A stretch of DNA of 64,000 nt from an uncultured Saprospiraceae bacterium (GTDB lineage Bacteria; Bacteroidota; Bacteroidia; Chitinophagales; Saprospiraceae). A program made the position numbers and the translations under genes. This document shows positions 7,719 through 16,299 of the stretch, one piece after another; position 1 is the stretch's first letter, and every line of letters starts with the position of its first letter. Under the pieces are notes generated by a model that saw nothing but the letters and a program-made list of their open reading frames with translations, did not search any database and had not been told where the DNA came from. The DNA is taken from the NCBI GenBank assembly GCA_937928045.1, contig CALFWO010000032.1, positions 62,001 through 126,000 of the forward strand, given 5' to 3'.

Positions 7719-9044
7719 TTATTTACCTAAAGACTTGTCTAATGCAGACTTCGCAGTTAGCAAATCAAAAAGTGCTTGGTTGTAATTTTGTTGGGTATTA
7801 AATAAGCTAGTTTCGGCCTGGGTTATTTCGAGGCTTGATCCAACTCCTTCTTTGTATTTAATTTGAGCTGTATCGTATATTTTTTGGGCCAATTCAATAT
7901 TTCTCTGCTGTAATTCGACGCGCTTTGCAGCATTTCGATAATTTCCACGAGCATTGTTCACTTCTAATAAAATTGCTCTTTGCAGATCATTCTTCTGATT
8001 ATTGTAAGTTTCTAATTGCAGTTCAGCTCTTCTGAGTTTTGCATTTCTTTGCAAGCCACTAAATATTGGTACATTCAATTGAAGACCGGCAATAGCAGTT
8101 GGAAACCAGAATGGATCTTTGAATAAATTGTTGCCTTGTGCACTGTAAGAATAAGAAGCAAATCCCCCTACGCTTGGCAAATAAGCTTGCTTTTGCAAAT
8201 CAACATTTAGCTCATTCAATGCAATGACTTTTTCAAAAACTCTAAAATCTGCTCTACTTTGGAAATTTACAGCACCAAGTAAATCGTCGGCTTCCACTTC
8301 TTTCAACAAATCTTGAACATTGTCTGAAATCGCTAATGCTTCCTCAATAGGATATCCCATTTGAAATTTTAGAAAATTGAACGAAAGTTCTAGTTGACGG
8401 CTAAGATTTTCTTGCTCTGTTTCTAAGTTTGCAATACTCAGGTCCAATCTGTCAATGTCTAATTGTTCTGCAAATCCTGCCTCTACCAAGGCTTTTGTTT
8501 CAACCCTTAGTTTATTTAGATTAACAATATTTTTTTCTAAGGTCGACTGATTTGACTGAATGATTAGTGCCGGATAATAAGCGTCTTTAACATTCTGTGC
8601 CAACTCTTGTTTGGTTTGAGCCATTTGCTCAGAAGCATAAGACTTGGCTTCTCTCGCTGCTTTCAAACCTACAAAGTAAGAACCGTCAAAAATCAAAGCA
8701 GAGGCTTGAATCTTTGCTTCAAAAGAATTGGTTGTTCCGAATTGAACTTCAGCAAAATCTCCTTCCATAGCAGTTGGATCAAAAAATTGAGCTGGAATTA
8801 AGGAAGTAGGTAAATCTATAAAATAGTTATAACCAACAGTGGCATTTACTTGAGGTATTCCCACCGCTCTTCTTTCAATAATTTGTTGTTCAGCATCCGC
8901 AATATTAATTTGACTATTCTTAATGGCGTTTGAATTTTTCATTGCATAAGCCACCGCCTCTTCCAAAGTGAAAGTTTTCGCATTTTGCGCAACAACAAAT
9001 TGCAAGCTCAGGCAGAATAGTATGAGTAAAAAATTATTTTTCAT
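7719..9044 (-). CDS. TolC-family outer-membrane efflux channel
   Basis: A 441-residue outer-membrane factor for the RND pump. A Sec signal peptide (cleavage after FVVAQ or nearby) is followed by two OEP repeats: TLEEAVAYAMKNSNAIKN opens the first helical/beta unit, and the second begins around residue 250. Long amphipathic heptad-like helices (ELQLETYNNQKNDLQRAI, the 'GVGSSLEITQAETSLFN' segment near the end) are typical of TolC periplasmic tunnels. Its ATG (9042-9044) lies inside the last codons of tetR, an 11-bp overlap that suggests translational coupling. Confidence 0.95.
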   Translation of the reverse strand: MKNNFLLILFCLSLQFVVAQNAKTFTLEEAVAYAMKNSNAIKNSQINIADAEQQIIERRAVGIPQVNATVGYNYFIDLPTSLIPAQFFDPTAMEGDFAEVQFGTTNSFEAKIQASALIFDGSYFVGLKAAREAKSYASEQMAQTKQELAQNVKDAYYPALIIQSNQSTLEKNIVNLNKLRVETKALVEAGFAEQLDIDRLDLSIANLETEQENLSRQLELSFNFLKFQMGYPIEEALAISDNVQDLLKEVEADDLLGAVNFQSRADFRVFEKVIALNELNVDLQKQAYLPSVGGFASYSYSAQGNNLFKDPFWFPTAIAGLQLNVPIFSGLQRNAKLRRAELQLETYNNQKNDLQRAILLEVNNARGNYRNAAKRVELQQRNIELAQKIYDTAQIKYKEGVGSSLEITQAETSLFNTQQNYNQALFDLLTAKSALDKSLGK

Positions 9045-9645
9045 TTGCCTTGGTATATTTTTCTAATAATTTAATTCCTTTAGGAGATGCGACTCCATGA
9101 ATATGATATCTAATATGTTGGATAAATAACTCATCTGGATGATATTCTCTTAATGAGAAAGCAGACTCATCGACCAGCATCACAGTTTTACCGACATACA
9201 ATCTTGCAATCACTTCTGCATTAATATCTTTTCGATAAAGTCCCTCTTCAATTCCTCTTACTAAATTGTCCTTAATGGTTTTGTATATGAACTCATTATG
9301 GAATGATTCGATCATTTGAAAAATATCTCGGTAGTACTTTTGCATATCAAACAAAACCTTGGGAGACATATCTCTTAAATCCTTTGTAATAAATCGAGCG
9401 ATAGATAGGATCTCTTCTAAGGCACTTTGTCCTTTTTCAAATATTCCTTCAATTATTTTCATTTCACGCTCTATCCGTGCGACCACTATTTCTTTAATCA
9501 AAACTTCCTTATTCTGAACAAACTGATAAATCGTTTTCTTAGACATGCCAAGATCCCGGGCAATATCATCCATAGATACGCTCTTCAAGCCGTATCGCAT
9601 GAAAAGTTTTTCCGAAGAAGTAAGTATGGTTTGTTTTTCTGTCAT
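9034..9645 (-). CDS. TetR/AcrR-family transcriptional regulator
   Basis: A 203-residue repressor-type protein. The N-terminal TetR DNA-binding domain is clear (residues 1-50: helix, then VSMDDIARDLGMSKKTIYQFVQNKEVL helix-turn-helix), followed by an all-helical ligand domain with the common YYRDIFQMIESF-type helix. I start at the ATG at 9645 (MTEKQT); the frame is open for nine more codons, but those residues do not resemble a TetR N-terminus. It is the promoter-proximal gene of the efflux operon and overlaps tolC. A 10+10-bp palindrome lies 28 bases upstream, so it probably represses itself and the pump, and is released by a pump substrate. Confidence 0.93.
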   Translation of the reverse strand: MTEKQTILTSSEKLFMRYGLKSVSMDDIARDLGMSKKTIYQFVQNKEVLIKEIVVARIEREMKIIEGIFEKGQSALEEILSIARFITKDLRDMSPKVLFDMQKYYRDIFQMIESFHNEFIYKTIKDNLVRGIEEGLYRKDINAEVIARLYVGKTVMLVDESAFSLREYHPDELFIQHIRYHIHGVASPKGIKLLEKYTKANEK

Positions 9646-9650
9646 TGGTG

Positions 9651-9658
9651 CAAATATA
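9651..9658 (-). promoter_or_regulatory. Candidate -7 box for the tetR-efflux operon
   Basis: TATATTTG on the minus strand matches the Bacteroidota -7 consensus TAnnTTTG. It ends only five bases before the tetR ATG, so the transcript would have almost no leader. No clear -33 TTG lies 19-21 bases upstream; the palindrome at 9673-9702 covers that region. Confidence 0.45.
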
Positions 9659-9672
9659 GGCCAAATAAACAC

Positions 9673-9702
9673 AGGAAACTATTTTTATGTTCATAGTTTC
9701 CT
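9673..9702. promoter_or_regulatory. Palindromic operator candidate upstream of tetR
   Basis: AGGAAACTAT (9673-9682) and ATAGTTTCCT (9693-9702) form a perfect 10-bp inverted repeat with a 10-bp spacer. It sits 28 bases upstream of tetR, over the expected -33 region, and has no T-tract, so a terminator is unlikely. A TetR-family dimer (or pair of dimers) is the obvious candidate ligand. Confidence 0.7.
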
Positions 9703-9791
9703 AGGTTTTAACAGTTTTGAGAATGTTTTATTCCCCTCAATCAAGCAGGACCTCTAGATCTATGCTTATGCCATAATAATGTACCTTTAGC

Positions 9792-10118
9792 ATGAAAAAT
9801 AATAATATGAAAATCACAATTGTTAGTATTTTTATCATCATTGTTCTTTATGCTTGTGGTGGTGGAAAAGAAGGGCCTGCAAATTATGATGCCGTTCAAG
9901 CAAAAACGTTGTTTAAAAAGTATTGCATGGTTTGCCATGGCATGGACGGAAAGTTAGGATTAAACGGAGCCAAAGATTTGACAGCTTGTCCATTAGGCTT
10001 TGACCAACGCGTTACGCTGATTACTAATGGTCGCGGAGCCATGACGCCATTTAAAGGAATTCTTTCTGAATCTGAAATAGAACAGGTCGCTCAATTCACT
10101 TTGAATCTAAAAAAGTAA
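9792..10118 (+). CDS. c-type cytochrome lipoprotein
   Basis: A 108-residue monohaem cytochrome c exported to the periplasm and lipid-anchored. The signal peptide ends in the lipobox LYAC (C22). The haem attachment motif is CMVCH (C45, C48, H49) and the likely axial methionine is M84 in GRGAMTPFKG. The C-terminal helix ESEIEQVAQFTLNL is the usual cytochrome c helix. The start could also be the second ATG at 9807, which gives a more compact lipoprotein signal. anmK follows after three bases, so the two are co-transcribed, although no functional link is obvious. Confidence 0.92.
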   Translation: MKNNNMKITIVSIFIIIVLYACGGGKEGPANYDAVQAKTLFKKYCMVCHGMDGKLGLNGAKDLTACPLGFDQRVTLITNGRGAMTPFKGILSESEIEQVAQFTLNLKK

Positions 10119-10121
10119 TAC

Positions 10122-11213
10122 TTGAATTCTGGTAAATTTGTAATGGGTTTAATGTCGGGGAGCTCACTTGATGGCTTAGATATTGCCTTGCTCCATTTTC
10201 CCACAAATTTTTACGAATCCAAATCATGGCAACTTATCAAGTCTGAAACAATTTCATATTCCGAAGATTGGATAAAAAAGTTAAAATTGTCGTCGAAAGC
10301 GGACCAATACAGTATAATTGATCAAAATTTTGGATCATATCTGGGAGAATTGATTTCTCCATTTTTAAAATCTTTTCATCGTCAACCGGAATTAATAGCT
10401 GTCCATGGTCATACAATGTACCATGCTCCTTCCGAAGGAATTTCAGTTCAACTAGGTGCAGCGCAATCTATCGCTAATTATACGGGCATTCCAGCCATGG
10501 ACGATTTTCGGACACAAGACATTATTCTAGGGGGGCAAGGTGCTCCTATTGCTCCAACTGTTGAGCATTGGTTATATCCGGACCACAAAGTATTTTTAAA
10601 CATAGGGGGAATTGTCAATATTAGTGTACATGGATCAAATGGTATTTCGGCCTTTGATATTGGGCCGGGGAATCAATTGCTTAATGCCCTTTCAATGGAA
10701 ATTGGAAAACCTTATGATGAAAATGGAGCAATAGCAATGCAAGGGACGGTAATCGAATCACTTTTGAATGAAGGTAAAAAAAATCAGTTTTATCATCAGG
10801 CTTTTCCAAAATCCCTATCTAATCAATGGGTTCAAGAAGAAGTAATTCCAATATTTAAGAATTCCAATCATACTTTATCAGATAGGATGGCAACGGCAAT
10901 AGCTATGATTGCTTGGACATTGGAAAATGCATTAAACCAATTAAACTTATCGGAAAAAAATATTTTAATCACTGGCGGAGGTGCATACAATAATGCATTA
11001 ATCAAAAACATGCAATCGGCTATTCATTCAAAGAAAAACCATTTAGTCATTCCCGATGATGACACGATTAATTACAAAGAAGCTTCCCTTATGGCTTTGA
11101 TGGGATACTTGAATATAACCGGCTCGAATAATATTTTTGGACATTCGACCGGCAGTAAAATAAATCATTGTGCCGGCAACCTTTGTGTTCCAAAATCTCT
11201 TTTATTACTATGA
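10122..11213 (+). CDS. anmK: Anhydro-N-acetylmuramic acid kinase
   Basis: AnmK phosphorylates and opens 1,6-anhydro-MurNAc, giving MurNAc-6-phosphate during peptidoglycan recycling. The 363-residue protein has the family landmarks: VMGLMSGSSLDGLD at the N-terminus, AVHGHTMYH, the GIPAMDDFRTQDIILGGQGAPIAP block, FLNIGGIVNIS, FDIGPGN, and LITGGGAYNNALI near the C-terminus. The start is probably the TTG at 10122, giving seven residues before the core; the first ATG (10143) would cut into the nucleotide-binding strand. It lies three bases after the cytochrome gene and overlaps the next gene by four bases (ATGA). Confidence 0.93.
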   Translation: MNSGKFVMGLMSGSSLDGLDIALLHFPTNFYESKSWQLIKSETISYSEDWIKKLKLSSKADQYSIIDQNFGSYLGELISPFLKSFHRQPELIAVHGHTMYHAPSEGISVQLGAAQSIANYTGIPAMDDFRTQDIILGGQGAPIAPTVEHWLYPDHKVFLNIGGIVNISVHGSNGISAFDIGPGNQLLNALSMEIGKPYDENGAIAMQGTVIESLLNEGKKNQFYHQAFPKSLSNQWVQEEVIPIFKNSNHTLSDRMATAIAMIAWTLENALNQLNLSEKNILITGGGAYNNALIKNMQSAIHSKKNHLVIPDDDTINYKEASLMALMGYLNITGSNNIFGHSTGSKINHCAGNLCVPKSLLLL

Positions 11214-12199
11214 AAAAAATATTGGTCACTGGAGCTACAGGATTTCTAGGTGCACACGTTATAGCCGCTTTGCTTAGAAAAAATGAAGGAAAGGTAATTG
11301 GCTTCAAAAGGAGCAATAGCCCAATGCATTTGGTAACAGATTTTCAAGATCAAGTAAAATGGATTGATGGTGATATCTTAGACATCTTTTCACTTGAAGA
11401 CGCAATGGAAGGTGTGGACGAGGTATATCATACCGCTGCGATCGTGAGTTATCACCCTTCCTTAAAATCTGAAATGGAAAATGTCAATATTGAAGGAACT
11501 GCAAATGTGGTTAATGCATGTTTAGAAAAAAAGGTGGGTAAACTCTTGCACATTAGTTCTATTGCTGCTATTGGCAGAATTAATGGTCAATCTTTGGTTA
11601 GTGAAAAAAACAAGTGGAATACCTGGGCTGGAACTAGCAGCTATGGAATGACTAAGCACAAAGCAGAAATAGAAGTATTTCGTGGCATTGCTGAAGGATT
11701 GCATGCCAATATGATCAATCCATCGGTAATCATTGGTAGTGGATATTGGGATCGAGGTACCAGTAGGTTTTTCCCAAGAGTTCATCATGGCCAGAAATTA
11801 TATCCAGCTGGAGCCACAGGATTTGTAGATGTAAAGGATGTTGCGGAGTTATCCATAAGGTTGATGAATCAACCAGATTCTGGAAAAAGGGTAATTGCAA
11901 ATGCGGTAAATTTGAACTTCCTTGAATTCTTCAATTTGTTGGCGAAAAAAATGAATGTACCAGGACCAAGTTTTAAGGTAAACTCTTTCTTAGCTGGAGT
12001 GGCATGGAGAACGGAGGCCATCCGATCAAAACTGTTTAATGTAGCTCCCTTTTTAACCAAAGAAACAGCACATGCTGCCATGACCAAATTCGAATTCGAT
12101 AATACCCTTTCCAAAGAAATGTTAGATATGCAATATCGTAACTTCGAGCAAACTGTAGAGCGTACGGCCAAAGACTACTTGGCTTGGTATACCCGTTAG
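11210..12199 (+). CDS. NAD(P)-dependent extended SDR (epimerase/dehydratase/reductase)
   Basis: A 329-residue extended short-chain dehydrogenase. The Rossmann motif is GATGFLG (8-14). The catalytic residues are S117 (HISSIA) and YGMTK (Y145, K149). The overall pattern, including 'YHTAAIVSYHP' and 'VNIEGTANVVNAC', resembles dihydroflavonol-4-reductase-like and hydroxysteroid-dehydrogenase-like members, so a specific substrate cannot be named. I start at the ATG at 11210, which overlaps the anmK stop as ATGA. The reading frame is open further upstream, but those residues are unlike an SDR N-terminus. Confidence 0.9.
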   Translation: MKKILVTGATGFLGAHVIAALLRKNEGKVIGFKRSNSPMHLVTDFQDQVKWIDGDILDIFSLEDAMEGVDEVYHTAAIVSYHPSLKSEMENVNIEGTANVVNACLEKKVGKLLHISSIAAIGRINGQSLVSEKNKWNTWAGTSSYGMTKHKAEIEVFRGIAEGLHANMINPSVIIGSGYWDRGTSRFFPRVHHGQKLYPAGATGFVDVKDVAELSIRLMNQPDSGKRVIANAVNLNFLEFFNLLAKKMNVPGPSFKVNSFLAGVAWRTEAIRSKLFNVAPFLTKETAHAAMTKFEFDNTLSKEMLDMQYRNFEQTVERTAKDYLAWYTR

Positions 12200-12565
12200 G
12201 TCGTAGATCAACCTGTATATATTTTTGTCTCAGGGTTGATCCTAATTTTAGTAGGCTCAAATTTGCGTTTCAAAGCTTCAAATTGGATTTTTAAAAATTC
12301 GTAGGCCTGACTTTCAACAACTTAGAGCTATTCCTTTCTTACGATTATCCCTTTATTGTTCAATTATTTTCCTGTAAAGTTAATTACACAGCGGATTTCG
12401 TAAAAATCCATTGGTCCTATTTTCTAACCTAAATACTTATTTCCTACGAATTCTAATTGACTTACCACGAATTCGAGTTTGCCTATAATTGAACATCAAA
12501 AGGGCCGCATCTTGCTATCATAATCAAATGTTTAAATCAATTATTCACTTAAAAAATAAAAGATT
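12200..12565. other. Intergenic region without recognisable gene
   Basis: 366 bases. A weak hairpin follows the SDR stop (12206-12241). Two copies of ACGAATTC (12446-12453, 12467-12474) lie 21 bp apart, upstream of the SH3-like gene. TATAATTG (12484-12491) is a one-mismatch version of the -7 motif. No ORF with coding character was found on either strand. Confidence 0.5.
12206..12241 (+). terminator. Weak candidate terminator after the SDR gene
   Basis: GATCAACC (12206-12213) pairs with GGTTGATC (12234-12241) around a 20-base loop. The following sequence is only mildly T-rich, so the call is tentative. Confidence 0.3.
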
Positions 12566-13321
12566 ATGAAAAAGGTAATTTGTTTTTTCTTGGCAATTGG
12601 ACTATTAGCAAACATCAATTTCGCAAATACAAGTCCATCTCCTTCTGACAAAAGATTGTCTTACACATCAGGTCAGAAAATTTTCAACTGGGCAAGTTTT
12701 TTAAACCTCCGAGAAGCTCCGCATGCAGATGCAACAGTCCTAGCATTACTTCCATTCGGAACAACTTTGACGGTGGCAAATAATCAACCGAGTAGTAGAA
12801 TTTTTGCATCAGAACTTGTTCCTGATTACAGACCATTCGAAACGGAGAATGTCGTGTATCCGGGGAAGTCTGTAGATGGAAATTGGTTACGAGTAAGTTA
12901 TGAAGGATTTGACGGATACGTTTTTGATGGATACCTTTCGACTATTAGACCCTATAGAAAAAAGTCTCAAGAAGAAAACTGGGAAGTAATGGAAAACTTT
13001 ATCAGCAAAAAGTATCCTGGATCGATAGAAGAATACATTGAAGACGAAGGAGTTGATCGCATTTTTTCTCCGGATGAAAAAATGGACTACAGATTTTCAC
13101 AAGATGACTATTCGGCTACGCATGAACTAAAGTTAAAAGGAGTTAGTATGGAAGAAGCCTTAATGCTTACAACTAAGTTATTTCCAGTACAAGGAATAAA
13201 AACAATCAACTCTAAGCAAATTGGTCTCTTTATTGAAAATGAATTCAATTGCACTTTGGTCATCAAAAAAGAAGAAAACGGAAGTCGAATAGTATTAAGC
13301 TTTTGGGACGGGGGGTGTTAA
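12566..13321 (+). CDS. Exported SH3-like domain protein
   Basis: A 251-residue protein with a Sec signal peptide (residues 1-20, cleavage near NFA). Residues 40-125 resemble a bacterial SH3 domain: FLNLREAPHADATVLALLPFGTTLTV is the usual opening, and WLRVSYEGFDGYVFDGYLS the closing strands. Roughly 35 residues are inserted between the two halves. Residues 130-251 form an unrecognised acidic C-terminal domain (EEYIEDEGVDRIF ... LVIKKEENGSRIVLSFWDGGC) ending in a single cysteine. Such proteins usually bind peptidoglycan or peptides in the envelope. It is monocistronic and followed by a strong terminator. Confidence 0.75.
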   Translation: MKKVICFFLAIGLLANINFANTSPSPSDKRLSYTSGQKIFNWASFLNLREAPHADATVLALLPFGTTLTVANNQPSSRIFASELVPDYRPFETENVVYPGKSVDGNWLRVSYEGFDGYVFDGYLSTIRPYRKKSQEENWEVMENFISKKYPGSIEEYIEDEGVDRIFSPDEKMDYRFSQDDYSATHELKLKGVSMEEALMLTTKLFPVQGIKTINSKQIGLFIENEFNCTLVIKKEENGSRIVLSFWDGGC

Positions 13322-13346
13322 AAGCTGAAATATTTCATAAAAAAAG

Positions 13347-13389
13347 GGGCAATCAATACTCCTATTGATTGCCCTTTCCTTTTTTTTTT
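13347..13389 (+). terminator. Strong intrinsic terminator
   Basis: A perfect 12-bp stem GGGCAATCAATA/TATTGATTGCCC (13347-13358, 13363-13374) with loop CTCC is followed by TTTCC and ten T residues. It closes the SH3-like gene. Confidence 0.95.
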
Positions 13390-13394
13390 CAAGC

Positions 13395-13628
13395 TCACAA
13401 AGACAAACCCATCACTACCGCAAATAGAAATATTAGAATATAAATACCTAGCATTATTGCCATAAATATTCCGTAGAACTTGTAATGAGATTTCAGATAT
13501 TCAAACGATTCAGCACATTTCGCAGTTTCACTTAAAGATGACTATATCTCCGATGAAATAATTAAATCTGAATTATTTGAGTAGTCGGCATCCAATGTTT
13601 TTCCAAATCCCATTACTGGTTTTTTCAT
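13395..13628 (-). pseudogene. Small membrane-protein ORF interrupted by an in-frame TAG
   Basis: On the minus strand an ATG at 13628 opens 28 codons (start MKKPVMGFGKTLDADYS), meets TAG at 13542-13544, and the same frame stays open for 48 more codons to TGA at 13395-13397. The second part begins SSLSETAKCAESFEYLKS and ends in one strongly hydrophobic helix (FMAIMLGIYILIFLFAVVMG). A soluble N-terminus followed by a C-terminal membrane anchor, in one frame without other stops, suggests a 76-residue membrane protein with a nonsense mutation. It could also be chance. No family is recognised. It occupies most of the 394-base gap 13322-13715. Confidence 0.45.
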
Positions 13629-13715
13629 TCTAGTAAAATATCTTTAAGTAAATGTAATCAATTTCCTAAAATCGTCACTACCCTGTTACAAAAACCTATA
13701 AGGGAAAGTTGGGGA

Positions 13716-14870
13716 TTACATCTCTTCAATTAATTTTGCCATAAATTCCATCCCTTTAACTAATTCAGACTTCGAAATGAATTCATTTGCACGATGCGCC
13801 TGGGCAATTGACCCCGGTCCGCAAATAATACTTTGAAATCCAGCTTCCGAAAATTGACCAGCTTCAGCTGCATAAGAAACGGTATCCCATTGTTTGATTC
13901 CACTCAATTTTTTTACCAAATCTACAATTGGCATATCTGGAGCAGTATCCAAAGCCGGAACTGGCGGATGCAATTCCACATTTCTAATTTCGAATCCTGC
14001 AAACTTCATTTTTAATTCAGTTTCTCTCGCTTTACAAAACGCCTCAAATTCCGCCATTATCTCATAGGCCTTATCTTGCGGTATGGTCCGCATGTCCCAC
14101 TGAAAATGAAACTGATCTGCGATTACATTAAAAGCTATTCCTCCTTTAGCAACGCCAACGTGCAAGGTGCTATGCGGAGGATAAAAACGGTCATCAATGT
14201 GTCCGCTTTCAATCAATTGATTCATCTTGTTCTCTAACCAAAGAATCAATCTTGTTCCCTCATGAATCGCACTAACTTCATCTTTGATCCGACTACTATG
14301 CCCAGCAGATCCATTTATGTACGTATCGACTACATAAATACCTTTCTGCCCGATCATCGGTTGCATCAAGGAAGGTTCTCCAATAATGGCGTAAGCAGGT
14401 TTTTCCTTGTAGAAATTTTTAAAAGCATCAATTAAGTATGGCGCGCCAAGGCATCCAACTTCCTCGTCATAAGAAAAGGCAAAGTACAAAGGATGCTTTA
14501 AGTCCGCGGCTATCATATCCGGTAAGGCCCCCAAACAACATGCAACAAATCCCTTCATATCGCAAGATCCTCTTGCATATAATTTGCCGTCATTTTTGTC
14601 TGTCAAAACGAAAGGATCAGTATCCCAAGCTTGTCCCTCCACAGGAACAACATCAGTATGACCTGATAAGATAATTCCTCCATCTACAGCGGGACCAATT
14701 CTACAATGCAGCCCTGCCTTATTTTTTTCTTCATTATAAACCAATTGAGTATCAACACCTAGGTCTCGAATATATTCATCAATCCATAAGATAATCGGCA
14801 GATTAGAATCTCCGCCCAAGCAAGGAAATGAAACTAGTTTTTCCAAAATCCTTTCAACATTATTTGACAT
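13716..14870 (-). CDS. argE: M20-family deacylase, acetylornithine deacetylase-like
   Basis: A 384-residue cytoplasmic zinc amidohydrolase of the ArgE/DapE/ACY1 family. The metal and catalytic motifs are complete: SGHTDVVP, ARGSCDMKG, the YDEEVG glutamate pair, IGEPS, and a C-terminal AHRANEF histidine. Sequence features such as 'WDTDPFVLTDKNDGKLYARGSCDMKGF' and 'GHSSR' fit acetylornithine deacetylase best, but related N-acyl-amino-acid deacylases cannot be excluded. I use the ATG at 14870; an upstream TTG at 14888 is also in frame. It lies 26 bases downstream of the YfcC carrier, so the pair probably imports and deacylates an amino-acid derivative rather than serving arginine synthesis. Confidence 0.82.
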   Translation of the reverse strand: MSNNVERILEKLVSFPCLGGDSNLPIILWIDEYIRDLGVDTQLVYNEEKNKAGLHCRIGPAVDGGIILSGHTDVVPVEGQAWDTDPFVLTDKNDGKLYARGSCDMKGFVACCLGALPDMIAADLKHPLYFAFSYDEEVGCLGAPYLIDAFKNFYKEKPAYAIIGEPSLMQPMIGQKGIYVVDTYINGSAGHSSRIKDEVSAIHEGTRLILWLENKMNQLIESGHIDDRFYPPHSTLHVGVAKGGIAFNVIADQFHFQWDMRTIPQDKAYEIMAEFEAFCKARETELKMKFAGFEIRNVELHPPVPALDTAPDMPIVDLVKKLSGIKQWDTVSYAAEAGQFSEAGFQSIICGPGSIAQAHRANEFISKSELVKGMEFMAKLIEEM

Positions 14871-14896
14871 AAATTTGTATTTCTTCAATTTTAAAT

Positions 14897-16291
14897 TTAG
14901 CTATATCCAATTGCCACAGCTACAATTAACACTACCCAAGATATTACCAATATTAATCCAACCATAGGCAATATAAATCGCAACCATCTATCAAGAGGAA
15001 CACGGCACATGCTTAGCATAGCGATTAATCCACCCAAAGTTGGATTTACCAAATTAGTAACGCCATCACCGATTTGGAACGCCAATATGGTAGTTTGCCT
15101 CGTCAGTCCTAAAACTTCTCCAAGCGGAATCATTACCGGCAATGTTGCCAGCGCTTGTCCTGAACCGGAAGGAATAAATAAATTGATTAAGCATTGTGAA
15201 ATTGACATTCCAATTGCTGATCCATACAAAGAAAATCCTTGTAATATTTCAGCCAAGTTATAGGAAATTGTGTCGCCAATATTTCCCATTTCCATTAGCA
15301 CTTTTATTGAGGTTGCGTATCCAACCATGAATGCACCTGGAGCGGCAATGGCGATAGACTTCAATACTGTTTCCGATACCGTAGTTGGATTCAATCTGGA
15401 GACTATTGCCGTAGCCAACGCCACCATTAGAAATATAGCTGACAATTCATTAATATACCAATGATGATTGAAGACCCCATAAATCATCACCACAAGACCC
15501 GCTAAAAATATTCCAAGTACCATCCAACTTTTACCATCCATCCTGTATTCCTGAATCGGTTTGGACAAAGCTATGCCCGATTCATCCAAACCATGACCCA
15601 TACCTTTGCTAGGATCATTTAATATTTTTCTCAAATAACGAACATTATAAAAAGCCATCAAAGCCAAGCCTGTGAAGCAAAGAATACTTCTCAATCCTGC
15701 GCCAGAAAACATTGGAAGCTCCGCTATATTATGACCGGTCCCTACTGTATATGGATTTATTGGAGACAAACCGAATCCCACTGTCATTGCACCAACAGAA
15801 ATTCCAGCTGCCAAAATTAAATCTCCCCCCAATGCCAAACTGAGAACCGCAGCAATCGGAACCATTGCAATATTATTTTCATAACCTACTGCAACACCAA
15901 GTGCACCAAAAACAAAAGTCATCAAGACAACAATAAAATATTTTTTTTCTTGACCTAACTTACGAACTAATGTTCCAATACTATTCTCAACAGCTTTGGA
16001 CTTTTCCATCATTCCAAACATTATAGAACCTGCCAAAACAATAAAAATAATATTAGCCGCAGCTTCGAAACCCAATGGTATGGACTTGAACATCCCAAGA
16101 AGCCCGACCGGACTCGATGGCATTACTTTGTATGATCCAGAAATTACCCGTTGGCGACCATCTATGATCTCCCGTTCATAACTTCCTGCAGGAAGTAAAT
16201 AAGTCAACACAGTAACTATAATGATTATTATGAAAAGAATAGTTACAGCATGAGGAATTCGTTCGTACCATTTTTTCTGAAGAGCATTCAT
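14897..16291 (-). CDS. YfcC/DcuC-family inner-membrane carrier
   Basis: A 464-residue polytopic membrane protein with about a dozen hydrophobic helices. The N-terminus (RIPHAVTILFIIIIIVTVLTYLLPAGSY) and the paired re-entrant-like segments (GLSPINPYTVGTGHNIAELP; CLINLFIPSGSGQALATLPVMIPL) are characteristic of the YfcC family, which is related to C4-dicarboxylate carriers and often annotated as basic amino-acid antiporter. The substrate is not known from sequence. The next gene downstream is an M20 deacylase, suggesting uptake of an acylated amino acid or peptide. Confidence 0.88.
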   Translation of the reverse strand: MNALQKKWYERIPHAVTILFIIIIIVTVLTYLLPAGSYEREIIDGRQRVISGSYKVMPSSPVGLLGMFKSIPLGFEAAANIIFIVLAGSIMFGMMEKSKAVENSIGTLVRKLGQEKKYFIVVLMTFVFGALGVAVGYENNIAMVPIAAVLSLALGGDLILAAGISVGAMTVGFGLSPINPYTVGTGHNIAELPMFSGAGLRSILCFTGLALMAFYNVRYLRKILNDPSKGMGHGLDESGIALSKPIQEYRMDGKSWMVLGIFLAGLVVMIYGVFNHHWYINELSAIFLMVALATAIVSRLNPTTVSETVLKSIAIAAPGAFMVGYATSIKVLMEMGNIGDTISYNLAEILQGFSLYGSAIGMSISQCLINLFIPSGSGQALATLPVMIPLGEVLGLTRQTTILAFQIGDGVTNLVNPTLGGLIAMLSMCRVPLDRWLRFILPMVGLILVISWVVLIVAVAIGYS

Positions 16292-16299
16292 ATTGGATT

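Noticed and set aside
9673-9702. tetR-upstream palindrome considered as a terminator for the cytochrome side
   Set aside because: No T-tract on either side and no gene ends there; operator function fits better.
11168-11209. Upstream in-frame ATG as start of the SDR
   Set aside because: Gives 14 extra residues unlike an SDR N-terminus and overlaps anmK deeply; the ATGA overlap at 11210 is the natural start.
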